48,446 nucleotides of DNA from positions 1-48,446 of the forward strand of contig DASXHZ010000073.1 in NCBI GenBank assembly GCA_036488085.1, written 5' to 3'. A model generated the notes under the pieces. That model made no database searches. It was not told where the DNA came from and was given only the letters and a program-made list of their open reading frames with translations. This document shows positions 1 to 7,432 of this stretch, piece by piece. This stretch comes from DASXHZ01 sp036488085 (GTDB lineage: Bacteria > Acidobacteriota > Thermoanaerobaculia > Gp7-AA8). Within the stretch, counting starts at the first letter, position 1. Every line of letters starts with the position of its first letter. The translations under genes and the position numbers were made by a program.

Positions 1-220
1 CCGGGAAGCACCGACCTCTAGTGTACCAGTTGTCCTGCCAAGGGCATCGCTGGGTAGCTAAGTCGGGAAAGGATAATCGCTGAAAGCATATAAGCGAGAA
101 GCCAACCACAAGATGAGTTCTCCCTGAAGACCCGTGGTAGACCACCACGTTGATAGGCTGGAGGTGTAAGCGCAGCAATGCGTTCAGCTGACCAGTACTA
201 ATCGGTCGTTTGACTTGACC
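1..220 (+). rRNA. rrl: 23S ribosomal RNA, 3' end (partial)
   Basis: This is the last ~220 nt of the large-subunit rRNA; the 5' part lies outside the window. Recognisable domain VI landmarks are CTGAAAGCATATAAGCGAGA near 82, GACCCGTGGTAGACCACCACG near 129, GTTGATAGGCTGGAGGTGTA near 150, and the terminal segment CCAGTACTAATCGGTCG near 192. The 3' boundary is set at about 220 by analogy with other bacterial 23S ends and may be off by a few bases. Confidence 0.97.
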
Positions 221-323
221 ATAAATGCCTTGATTTGATGTTATCTGCAGCGTGCGTCTCTCCGCTGCAACCCATATTCAATGTCGCTGCGAAGCGATGA
301 CCAACTACTAAACTGATCTCAAG
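221..323 (+). other. 23S-5S internal spacer
   Basis: About 100 nt of spacer between 23S and 5S rRNA. I see no tRNA cloverleaf, no open reading frame with a start signal and no terminator. It is presumably removed during processing of the common precursor. Confidence 0.8.
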
Positions 324-324
324 T

Positions 325-442
325 TTCCGGTGGTCATAGAGTGGAGGAAACACCCGTTCCCATTCCGAACACGGCAGTTAAGCTCCACATCGCCGATGAT
401 ACTGCGCGGGCAACTGTGTGGGAAAGTAGGACGCCGCCGGGA
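325..442 (+). rRNA. rrf: 5S ribosomal RNA
   Basis: The segment has the hallmark 5S core CCCATTCCGAACACGGCAGT (about 358-377) and the closing GGGAAAGTAGG. Helix I forms between CCGGTGG at 327-333 and CCGCCGG at 434-440, with one G-U pair and possible extension by two weaker pairs, which fixes both ends to within about 2 nt. Length is ~118 nt, normal for bacteria. It lies about 100 nt after 23S and directly before a rho-independent terminator, so it ends the rRNA operon. Confidence 0.97.
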
Positions 443-447
443 TATAT

Positions 448-484
448 AAAAGGCCCTCGGGATACCCCCGAGGGCCTTTTGCTT
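448..484 (+). terminator. rho-independent terminator of the rRNA operon
   Basis: A perfect 14-bp inverted repeat (left arm 448-461, right arm 467-480) encloses a 5-nt loop. The A-rich left edge and T-rich right edge form a bidirectional-looking stem that ends in TTTTGCTTTT. It begins six bases after the 5S 3' end. Confidence 0.95.
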
Positions 485-508
485 TTCCAGCCCCTCCGCG
501 AGGTGTCG

Positions 509-514
509 TATCAT
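509..514 (+). promoter_or_regulatory. putative -10 hexamer, leaderless-type start
   Basis: TATCAT lies seven bases before the GTG start at 522, so transcription could begin at the start codon itself. No well-placed -35 box or close Shine-Dalgarno is seen. This is inference from spacing; the same arrangement recurs at several accessory genes in the window. Confidence 0.35.
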
Positions 515-521
515 CCCCTCG

Positions 522-2126
522 GTGGACGCACTTCGTGACTTTCTGACGCGGCGCTTCCACCTCGTCGTCTTCACCATCGTCGCCGTCTATTGCGCGCTCC
601 AGTGCCTCTACGTAGCGCATCTCCCGCTCGTCATGGACGAGTTCGACGGCGCCTACGAGGCTTACCACCTCCGCCACGCCGTCCCGTACCGCGACTTCAC
701 TCCTTACAAGACGGTGCTCGGATACGACATCGAGTTGCTGGGAACCTTCGCCGCCCGCTCCGTGTGGCCGCGGATATTGGCGATCAAGACGGAAATCGTC
801 CTCATCAACTGTGTGGTGCTCTTCGGGGCCGCGCTGACGCTCAGCCGCATGGTCTCGCGTTCGGCCGTCGCCGCGGCGTTAGCTCTCCTCGTCGTCTGCA
901 GCACCTTCCTCGAGCGCTCTTCCGAGCTCCGCGTCGACATGCTGACCGCCTGGGCTGGACTGTGGTCTTTACTTGCGCTTCTTCGCCGCCGGCCTGCATG
1001 GGCGGGCGCTTTGGCGGGCCTCAGCTTCCTCGTCTCTCAAAAGGGAGCGCTCTACATTGTCGCGGGCGCGGTAGCGCTCGGAGTCGAGTGGCTCCTGGAG
1101 CGAGAAAACGTTTCGCGTTTCAAGGCGATCGTCGCGTATTGCGCGACAGCCATCGGAGCCATCGCGGCCTACATCGTCATCTGGGGTGCGGCCACTTCAT
1201 TCGGAGCGGTCCTTCGTGCGACCTTCGTTGGCGGAGCGCAGGCCGCGATGGTCGGCTCCTACAACATTCGCGGCCTTTACTGGGAACAGATCCTCGGGAG
1301 AGATCCAGCGTACTTCGCCTTGGTCGCGGTTGCTCTCGTCGTGACCGCAATTCGAGGGAACCGGATTGCCTCTCTCTATGCGGGAGTCATCCTTTTTCAG
1401 GCGGCGATGTACTCCCAACCGTGGCCCTACTTCTTTGTCATCATCTTCCCGTCCCTGTTTGTGTTGCAGGCGTTCTTCTTCGATCGAGTCGAGTGGCGAA
1501 CGCCGATAGCGCTCGCCGTGATTGCGCTCGCCCTCATCTATCCGCTCCGGCGAATCGCCGTCGTGATGACCCGGCACAACGACTATCAGGGTTACACCGT
1601 CGATCTCGCTTCGGCGCTTCTCGGCCCCGGCGACACGTACTTGGCCGGAACGGACATCGTTCACGATCACGAACAGTGGCCACCAGAGCTCGCGAGGCTC
1701 GGAACGCCCGTCGTGCTTGATCTCAGGAAGCGCCCGCCGGACTTCGTCAGAGGGATCGTGGAGCGAATCGATCAACGTCCGCCGAAACTTCTGGTGGGGA
1801 ACTATCGTCTCGACGGCCTGCCGGCGTCCGTCCGCAGCTACCTTCACGCACACTACGCGCGCATTTCGGGGAGCCTGTTTCTCTACGCGCCGGAAGTTGC
1901 GGCCGGCAATGCGCGGATTGCCTTCGGCGGCGTCTATCGCACGAGTGGGCCCGTCGCTATCGACGGCGTACCCCACGCCGCCGGTGACCAGTTCGAGCTC
2001 GCGCCGGGGATTCATCGGATCGACAGCGAAACGCCCGTACGACTGCGCCTCCTCCCTCGCCTCGATCTTCTCGACCCGCGGTACACGGAGGAGCAGGAGC
2101 TCTATCCCAATCCATACTCGTATTGA
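522..2126 (+). CDS. GT-C fold (PMT/ArnT-like) membrane glycosyltransferase
   Basis: 534-residue polytopic membrane protein. Residues ~13-33 form the first membrane segment. They are followed by an acidic D39-E40 pair in the first extracytoplasmic loop and a conserved-looking stretch with PYRDFTPYK around residue 64. That pattern is typical of GT-C enzymes (GT39/GT83, dolichyl- or undecaprenyl-phosphate-sugar dependent), which transfer a lipid-linked sugar on the outer face of the inner membrane. Many hydrophobic segments run to about residue 350, then a soluble C-terminal region. GTG start chosen from frame and the upstream -10-like box. First gene of a tight surface-glycan group. The acceptor and sugar cannot be told from sequence. 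Confidence 0.75.
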   Translation: MDALRDFLTRRFHLVVFTIVAVYCALQCLYVAHLPLVMDEFDGAYEAYHLRHAVPYRDFTPYKTVLGYDIELLGTFAARSVWPRILAIKTEIVLINCVVLFGAALTLSRMVSRSAVAAALALLVVCSTFLERSSELRVDMLTAWAGLWSLLALLRRRPAWAGALAGLSFLVSQKGALYIVAGAVALGVEWLLERENVSRFKAIVAYCATAIGAIAAYIVIWGAATSFGAVLRATFVGGAQAAMVGSYNIRGLYWEQILGRDPAYFALVAVALVVTAIRGNRIASLYAGVILFQAAMYSQPWPYFFVIIFPSLFVLQAFFFDRVEWRTPIALAVIALALIYPLRRIAVVMTRHNDYQGYTVDLASALLGPGDTYLAGTDIVHDHEQWPPELARLGTPVVLDLRKRPPDFVRGIVERIDQRPPKLLVGNYRLDGLPASVRSYLHAHYARISGSLFLYAPEVAAGNARIAFGGVYRTSGPVAIDGVPHAAGDQFELAPGIHRIDSETPVRLRLLPRLDLLDPRYTEEQELYPNPYSY

Positions 2127-2148
2127 TCATCCCGGCTTGTACAATCCG

Positions 2149-2889
2149 ATGGTGCCTGCCGAGCCGAAGGCTGCCGAAGCGGCGTTCTACGACGACTACT
2201 ACCAGAGCGGCGAGCTCGACACGCTGAATGGCTTCTACCTGCACTCGGCCGGCGTCCTGGAGTACGAACGGCGCATCTACGCCGAGTGTGAATGGAAGCG
2301 GGTTCTCGAGTACGGCTGCGGAATCGCAAGCAATGCGGTGCACCTGGCGCAGCGGGGCGCTGATGTCTGCGGCATCGACATCTCGTCCGTGGCGATCGAG
2401 CGGGCACGCGCGGCGGCAGGCGTGGTGACGCGCGGCCGTGTGGAATACCGCGTCCAGGATGCGCACGATCTCCAGTTCTCGGACGGATCGTTCGATCTCG
2501 TTTGCGGAACCGGGATCATTCACCATCTCGACATCGACCGGGCAATGCCCGAAGTGCGGCGCGTGCTGAAGCCGGGAGGCCGCGCCGTGTTTTACGAGCC
2601 GGTCGCGCACAATCCGCTGGTGAATCTGTATCGGGTCGCCACGCCTTCGAAGCACACGCCCGATGAGCATCCGCTGACGATGGGCGACATCCGGCGGATC
2701 CGGTCCGGATTCGCGTCGATGGAGACGAAGTTCTTCGATCTCTTCTCGATCTTCGCCATTCCGTTCCTTAGGCTGCCCGGCGCGATGTCGCTCTTCCGAA
2801 TGCTGGAGAAAGTGGATCGGACCGTTCTCGGGACGCTGACGCCCATGCATCGATGGGCCGCGACGGTCGTGCTGGACGGATGCCGATAA
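2149..2889 (+). CDS. class I SAM-dependent methyltransferase
   Basis: 246 residues. Motif I is VLEYGCG at residues 52-58, followed by an acidic end of strand 2 (GIDISSVAIERAR). Motif VLKPGGRAVFYEP follows strand 4, and the segment DLVCGTGIIHHLD matches the Methyltransf_11 family. The ATG at 2149 is the first that gives a normal family N-terminus; the long upstream open frame only overlaps the preceding gene. It lies 22 nt after the glycosyltransferase and overlaps the next methyltransferase by 10 nt. Probable role is O- or C-methylation of a sugar or lipid intermediate in the surface-glycan locus; the substrate is unknown. Confidence 0.8.
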   Translation: MVPAEPKAAEAAFYDDYYQSGELDTLNGFYLHSAGVLEYERRIYAECEWKRVLEYGCGIASNAVHLAQRGADVCGIDISSVAIERARAAAGVVTRGRVEYRVQDAHDLQFSDGSFDLVCGTGIIHHLDIDRAMPEVRRVLKPGGRAVFYEPVAHNPLVNLYRVATPSKHTPDEHPLTMGDIRRIRSGFASMETKFFDLFSIFAIPFLRLPGAMSLFRMLEKVDRTVLGTLTPMHRWAATVVLDGCR

Positions 2890-3632
2890 CGGAGCCGTCG
2901 GCACAGCCCGCGTACTTCGACAAGTTCGACGCGTCCGGCTCGCGCGCGTCCGACGCTGCGCGTCAGATCCTGCAGACGACCCGCGCGTTTCGATCCGTTC
3001 CCGACGCGGAGCTCGTCGTTCTCGACGTCGGCTGCGGATACGGCTACACCTCGGCAGCCCTTGCGACGACCTGCCGGCGCATCGTGGCGATCGAGCCGAG
3101 CCCTGAACTGTTTGAACGCTCGCACAATGCGCTCGCCCACGTGTCCAACGTCGAGCTCAGGCCGATCGGAATCGAAGCGGTCGCCGAGCGCGACACGTTC
3201 GATCTCGCCATCCTCGACAACGTCCTCGAGCACATCGGAGACCAGCCGGGGGCGCTGCAGGCCATCGCCGCCGCGCTCAAGCCTGGAGGGCTGTTGTATC
3301 TGCTCGTTCCGAACAAACTCTGGCCGCTCGAGCCCCACTATGGGCTGCCGTTTCTCTCGTATCTGCCGCTCTCGTTGGCGAACCAGTACCTACGGCTGAC
3401 GAGGCAAGGAACCGATTACACCGACGCGAGCTATGCGCCGACGTACGGCCGCCTCGTGCGTCTGCTGTCGGCAGCCGGCTTCGACGCGCACTTCGTCATC
3501 CCGGGCGACCTGTCGCTGACTGCTGGCGGAGGCCCGCTGCATTACCGGGTCGGTGCAGCTGCCTTGAGACACGCTCCGTGGCTCTGGCGCATTGCCAAAG
3601 GGTTTCTCGTCATCGCCGTGCGCCGTTCATGA
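2880..3632 (+). CDS. class I SAM-dependent methyltransferase
   Basis: 250 residues. SAM-binding motif VVLDVGCGYGYTS at about residues 46-58, an acidic AIEPSPEL loop, the FDLAILDNVLEHIGD motif and LKPGGLLYLLVPN make a standard Methyltransf_11/23 core. ATG at 2880 chosen over an upstream in-frame ATG because it fits the family start and gives the short overlap (10 nt) usual in this cluster. The stop overlaps the flippase start (ATGA). It resembles methyltransferases that cap or modify O-chain sugars; the substrate is not predictable. Confidence 0.8.
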   Translation: MPITEPSAQPAYFDKFDASGSRASDAARQILQTTRAFRSVPDAELVVLDVGCGYGYTSAALATTCRRIVAIEPSPELFERSHNALAHVSNVELRPIGIEAVAERDTFDLAILDNVLEHIGDQPGALQAIAAALKPGGLLYLLVPNKLWPLEPHYGLPFLSYLPLSLANQYLRLTRQGTDYTDASYAPTYGRLVRLLSAAGFDAHFVIPGDLSLTAGGGPLHYRVGAAALRHAPWLWRIAKGFLVIAVRRS

Positions 3633-4879
3633 CTCCGTTCCGTACCCCTCCCCGTACGATCGCCGAGCTAGTGGCGAGCGCCGGTGTGACCGCGCTCTTC
3701 ACGATGGCGTACATCATCTACACTGGCCGCATTCTTGGGCCGGCGGAGTACGCCGACTTCGCAGCGGGGCTGTCGGTGATCTATTTCGTCGGCGTCGCAC
3801 TCAGTCCGCTGACGCCGTCCGTTTCCCGGCTCTGTGCGCGCTACCTCGCGCGCGGAGACGCACGCGGTGTTGCCGCGTTACGGCGTCGACTCACACTCGC
3901 CGTCGGCGTAGCGGGCTCGGTGACGGCAGTGGCCTGCGTCGCCGGTGCACCGGTGATTGCGCCCGCTTTGCAATTCCGGTCGGCGAGACCGTTGGTTCTC
4001 GCGTTTCTGATTGCCGTGTTCTATTCCCTGGTCAGCGCCGACCGAGGGGTCATCCACGGACTCCTCCTCTTTCGCGTTCACAACGTCAATACCGTGTTCG
4101 AAGCGGTCATTCGCTGTGGGGTTGCCGCGGCGTTGTTTCGATGGAGGGCAACGGCTGCATCGGCGCTCGCCGCGTACCTGTTCGCGCTTGTCGCTGCCGA
4201 GGTCCTGCTCGCCCTTCGGCTCTGGACGGAGTGGAGCCACGGTGCTGTCAACGTCGACTGGAGCGAAGTCCGCAAGGTCTTCCTGCCGATCACGTTCCTG
4301 ATGGTGGCGGTGGCGGCGTTTCAGAACAGCGACATGCTGGTCGTCAAGAGCGCGTTTCCGCCGGCGGCGTCGGGCGACTACGGAGCCGCTACGGCGCTGG
4401 CGCGTGCCGTCGGGATTCTCTTCGTGCCGCTGTATGTCGTCGTCAGCCCGATGCTCTCCGGTCTTCACGAGTCGGGACAGCCGGTATTTCGGATCACTCT
4501 CGCGTTCGTCGGATCGTTCCTGGGCCTCGTTGCCCTCCCGGTGATCGCAATCGCCGGCTGGTCGCGCCCGATCGTGACGCTCCTCTACGGCAGCGCCTTC
4601 CGCGATGCCGCGCCGCTGCTGCTTCCTCTCGCCGGAATTGCCGTGCTGATGTACACGACCCTCATGCTGTCCCAGACGTTGATCACGATCGCCGATCACG
4701 CGTTCCTTCCGATTTATGCAATTCTGGCGCTGCTGCAGATCGGCTTGCTCCTCCGATTTCACGCGACGTTTGGTCAAGTCTTCCGCGTTCTCTACGTGAT
4801 CGAGTCGGCGGCGTTGGTTGTCCTCGCGATATGCTTTTTCGCCTCCTGGATTCGCCAGGGAGTACGCGCGCGATGTTGA
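3629..4879 (+). CDS. polysaccharide biosynthesis protein / Wzx-like flippase (MOP superfamily)
   Basis: 416 residues with roughly 10-12 hydrophobic segments. The first half contains TALFTMAYIIYTGRILGPAE, the usual N-terminal signature of oligosaccharide flippases (first two helices and the GR.LGP.EY loop). These proteins move undecaprenyl-diphosphate-linked oligosaccharides across the inner membrane. The start overlaps the upstream methyltransferase stop by four bases (ATGA) and its own stop overlaps the next gene by seven, so translation is probably coupled. Slightly short for Wzx (usually 410-480) but complete. Confidence 0.78.
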   Translation: MTPFRTPPRTIAELVASAGVTALFTMAYIIYTGRILGPAEYADFAAGLSVIYFVGVALSPLTPSVSRLCARYLARGDARGVAALRRRLTLAVGVAGSVTAVACVAGAPVIAPALQFRSARPLVLAFLIAVFYSLVSADRGVIHGLLLFRVHNVNTVFEAVIRCGVAAALFRWRATAASALAAYLFALVAAEVLLALRLWTEWSHGAVNVDWSEVRKVFLPITFLMVAVAAFQNSDMLVVKSAFPPAASGDYGAATALARAVGILFVPLYVVVSPMLSGLHESGQPVFRITLAFVGSFLGLVALPVIAIAGWSRPIVTLLYGSAFRDAAPLLLPLAGIAVLMYTTLMLSQTLITIADHAFLPIYAILALLQIGLLLRFHATFGQVFRVLYVIESAALVVLAICFFASWIRQGVRARC

Positions 4880-5568
4880 AGACCTTCTTCACCAGGATGT
4901 ACGACCACGCCGCCGAGATGAATCGGCAGAACCTGATCCGGCTTGCCGCGCACGGAGGGGGGCAGTCGCTTCTCGATCTCGGCTGCGACGACGGTCTGTT
5001 CACGAAACGGCTGGCGACAACCGTCGGCGCAAGCGACGTGCATGGCGTCGAGGTCGTGGCGGAGCAGGCGCGGAAGGCGGAAGCCAACGGCATCCACGTC
5101 TACGCCGTCGATCTCAACCAACCGCTGTGTGAGCTGCCGTCCGACCGATTCGACGTCGTCCACGCCAACCAGGTCATCGAGCACGTTGCGAACGTCGATC
5201 TATTCGTCTCCGAGGTCTATCGAGTCGTGAAGCCGGGAGGACATGCCGTGATCAGCACCGAGAACGGCAGCAGTTGGCACAACGTCTTCGCGGCCGGGAT
5301 GGGCTGGCAGATCTTTTCGTTGACGAACGTCTCCGGCCTGAAGGCGGGTCTCGGCAATCCATTCGCCATCCAGCGAGGCGGGACGCCGTACACCGGCACC
5401 TGGACGCACAAGACCATCTTCAACTATCGCGGCCTCATCGAGATGTTCGAGGTTCACGGTTTCAAAGACGTTCGGATCGCGGGTGCCGGTTACTTTCCGC
5501 TGCCGGCGTTTTTTGGCCGTATCGACGCGCGCCACAGCGCGTTCATCACCGTCTATGGCCGGAAGTGA
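4873..5568 (+). CDS. class I SAM-dependent methyltransferase
   Basis: 231 residues. Motif I SLLDLGCDDGLFTK (about residues 32-45), acidic strand-2 end GVEVVAEQARKAE, FDVVHANQVIEHVANVD and VVKPGGHAVISTEN define the fold. The C-terminal half (GWQIFSLTNVSGLKAGLGNP) is typical of methyltransferases found in glycan clusters. ATG at 4873 overlaps the flippase stop; the much longer open frame upstream is a shadow of the flippase. Last gene of the forward-strand run; its stop abuts the convergent GT2 stop with no spacer. Confidence 0.8.
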   Translation: MLKTFFTRMYDHAAEMNRQNLIRLAAHGGGQSLLDLGCDDGLFTKRLATTVGASDVHGVEVVAEQARKAEANGIHVYAVDLNQPLCELPSDRFDVVHANQVIEHVANVDLFVSEVYRVVKPGGHAVISTENGSSWHNVFAAGMGWQIFSLTNVSGLKAGLGNPFAIQRGGTPYTGTWTHKTIFNYRGLIEMFEVHGFKDVRIAGAGYFPLPAFFGRIDARHSAFITVYGRK

Positions 5569-6378
5569 TCACCCGACGAAGAGCCGTTTGAATACCCAGT
5601 AGACGACTCGGTCGGGCATGGCGAGCAGGACGCAGTGCGCGGCGATGCTCGCGAGAGCGCGCGGAGTCGGACGAAAACCGTAATGCCGCAGGGCGTGGAT
5701 CTTCAGGCGAGTGCTGTCACGAAGCGCCGCCCGCAAGAGCAGGTTCTTTCCTGACTGCAGATGGATTCGGTACGCGATGAGTTGCTCTTGCAGGTTGTGA
5801 AACTTGCCGAGCCTCGCGAGCCGCAGCCATAGCGCGTAGTCCTCGGCGCACGGGAACTCGTCCGTGTAGCCGCCGGCATCGATCAGCGCCTGCCGTCTCG
5901 CCATGGCCGCCGGTTGGGCCATGCAGTTGATCGCAACCATCCGTTTCTTGATCTCTCTGTCCTGCTCCGGATACGTTCGGCTGCCGATCGTTTCCGACCG
6001 TTCGTTCACGTAGCGCAACGCGGAGCCGACGAGCACGTGATCGCGATTTGCGCGGAGGAACGCGATCTGTTTCTCCAACCGCCCGGGCTCGCAGAAGTCG
6101 TCCGAGTCGATGAACGCGATGAACTCACCGCGCGCCTGCTGCAAGCCCTCGTTGCGCGAGCCGCTCAGTCCGAGAGGCGTAGGCGTCGTGATGATCCGGA
6201 TCCGCGGATCGCAGAACTTCTCTTCGATGCGGCGCGCGTTCTCGATCGGGCCGTCATTGATCATCAAGTATTCGAACGCACCGAACGACTGCGAGAGCAC
6301 GCTCGCGATGCACTCGTCGAAATACTCGAGGTTCTTGTAGAAGGGGGTAAAAACCGTCAGTTCCACGGGCGCCGGCAT
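5569..6378 (-). CDS. family 2 glycosyltransferase
   Basis: 269 residues, GT-A fold. N-terminal TVFTPFYKNLEYFDECIASVL is the standard GT2 entry. The nucleotide-sugar/metal motif is DSDD at residues 91-94, and the acceptor-side motif EDYALWLRLAR lies near residue 178. Likely adds a sugar to a lipid-linked intermediate on the cytoplasmic face. Last gene of a four-gene reverse-strand operon, three bases after the DUF2304 gene, and convergent with the preceding methyltransferase with no spacer. Donor and linkage are unknown. Confidence 0.85.
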   Translation of the reverse strand: MPAPVELTVFTPFYKNLEYFDECIASVLSQSFGAFEYLMINDGPIENARRIEEKFCDPRIRIITTPTPLGLSGSRNEGLQQARGEFIAFIDSDDFCEPGRLEKQIAFLRANRDHVLVGSALRYVNERSETIGSRTYPEQDREIKKRMVAINCMAQPAAMARRQALIDAGGYTDEFPCAEDYALWLRLARLGKFHNLQEQLIAYRIHLQSGKNLLLRAALRDSTRLKIHALRHYGFRPTPRALASIAAHCVLLAMPDRVVYWVFKRLFVG

Positions 6379-6381
6379 AGA

Positions 6382-6741
6382 TCAGCGCGACGCGACGTCC
6401 CGGCCTTCCTCGGCATCGCGGATGGCGAGGGCGCGCACCAGGCGAGTGATCTCGCTCTCGAGCCGCTTGATACGGATGTAGATCACGAAAAAGCCGAACA
6501 GCATGCCGAGGATGCCGCAGTAGAAGACGAGATCGGCGCCGCGGCCGATCCCGAGGAAGTGCGCGATCGCGACGGTGATCGACGGCTTGAGGATCGTGAG
6601 GGCGGCGAGAGCCCAGAGTGCCGACCATGCGAACGCCGTGCGCCACTCGAGGCGGTGAAGCGCGGCGGCGGCCAGCATCGCTGCGAATGCAATCGCGGCT
6701 GCGACGATCGCGATGCTTTGAAAGGTGGTCAGCGCACCCAT
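6382..6741 (-). CDS. DUF2304 family small membrane protein
   Basis: 119 residues with three predicted membrane segments at about 6-26, 34-54 and 68-90, followed by a charged, probably coiled-coil tail (IKRLESEITRLVRAL). Pattern and context match DUF2304, small membrane proteins commonly encoded next to GT2 enzymes of the DPM1 type. Its start overlaps the end of the upstream glycosyltransferase by 13 nt, so the two are probably translated together and may work as a membrane-anchored pair. No catalytic residues are evident. Confidence 0.75.
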   Translation of the reverse strand: MGALTTFQSIAIVAAAIAFAAMLAAAALHRLEWRTAFAWSALWALAALTILKPSITVAIAHFLGIGRGADLVFYCGILGMLFGFFVIYIRIKRLESEITRLVRALAIRDAEEGRDVASR

Positions 6742-7397
6742 CGGCCGAAGAGGTAGTCGAACGCCACTCGAATCGCGTGCATGCCGCGCTGCCCCTTGCG
6801 GCGCGTGTAGTCAGTATAGCGAACGCGTACCGGCACTTCGGTGTAGGGGAGTCCGCTCGAATGGATCAGGTCCATGATCTCGCTTGCGTGCGCCATCCGA
6901 TCGAGGCGAATGTGAATCGCCTCCGCTCCTCGGCGCGAAAAAGCGCGTAAGCCGTTGTGGGCGTCCGTGACGCGGAGCCCCGAGGTGAGGCGCGTGAAGA
7001 CCACCGCGCCGCGAAGGAGCCATCGACGCAGTTGCGGAACATTGCTCTGTCCCGTGAAACGCGACCCGAGAACGATATCGGCGCGCCGTTCTCGAATTGG
7101 GGCAAGCAACACGGGTAGGTCTGCGGCGTCATGTTGGCCGTCCGCGTCGAACGTGACGATCGTGTCAGCCCCGCGGCGAAGGGCGAACTCGAGTCCCGTC
7201 TGGATTGCGGCTCCCTGTCCCCGGTTGATCGAGTGCCGCAGGACGGTGGCGCCGGCGCTATGTGCGGCGGACGCGGTGTCATCGGCGGAACAATCGTCGA
7301 CGACCACGATGTGGTCGGCATAGCGGCGCAAATCGGCGATCACGGAGGCGATCACCGTTGCCTCGTTGTAGGCTGGAACGACGACCCAGTCAGCCAC
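6729..7397 (-). CDS. family 2 glycosyltransferase, DPM1/DPG-synthase-like
   Basis: 222 residues. VVVPAYNEATVIASVI at the N-terminus, VVDDCSADDT near residue 33 and DADGQH at 84-89 are the classic motifs of polyprenyl-phosphate mannose/glucose synthases. GSRFTGQSNVPQLRR follows. Such enzymes charge undecaprenyl phosphate with a sugar, which GT-C enzymes such as the one at 522-2126 then use, so the two may act in sequence (inference). GTG start; TAACCT (7404-7409) is six bases upstream, so it may be leaderless. No C-terminal membrane helices, but the overlapping DUF2304 protein could supply the anchor. Confidence 0.85.
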   Translation of the reverse strand: MADWVVVPAYNEATVIASVIADLRRYADHIVVVDDCSADDTASAAHSAGATVLRHSINRGQGAAIQTGLEFALRRGADTIVTFDADGQHDAADLPVLLAPIRERRADIVLGSRFTGQSNVPQLRRWLLRGAVVFTRLTSGLRVTDAHNGLRAFSRRGAEAIHIRLDRMAHASEIMDLIHSSGLPYTEVPVRVRYTDYTRRKGQRGMHAIRVAFDYLFGRWVR

Positions 7398-7403
7398 GAA
7401 TGG

Positions 7404-7409
7404 AGGTTA
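7404..7409 (-). promoter_or_regulatory. putative -10 hexamer, leaderless-type start
   Basis: On the reverse strand TAACCT lies six bases before the GTG start at 7397. No Shine-Dalgarno lies in between. Spacing argues for an internal promoter giving a leaderless or near-leaderless message; there is no experimental support here. Confidence 0.3.
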
Positions 7410-7432
7410 CCGCACAACTCGCGGCCATCGCC

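Noticed and set aside
221..323. tRNA gene in the 23S-5S spacer
   Set aside because: No acceptor stem, no GTTCRANYC T-loop motif and no CCA-adjacent pairing could be found. No tRNA was recognised anywhere in the window.
308..677. Open frames over the 5S rRNA and terminator
   Set aside because: They overlap a clear 5S rRNA and its terminator and match no family.
3592..4872. N-terminal extension of the methyltransferase at 4873 (frame open from 3592)
   Set aside because: This stretch is the shadow of the flippase in another frame. Methyltransferase similarity begins at the ATG at 4873.
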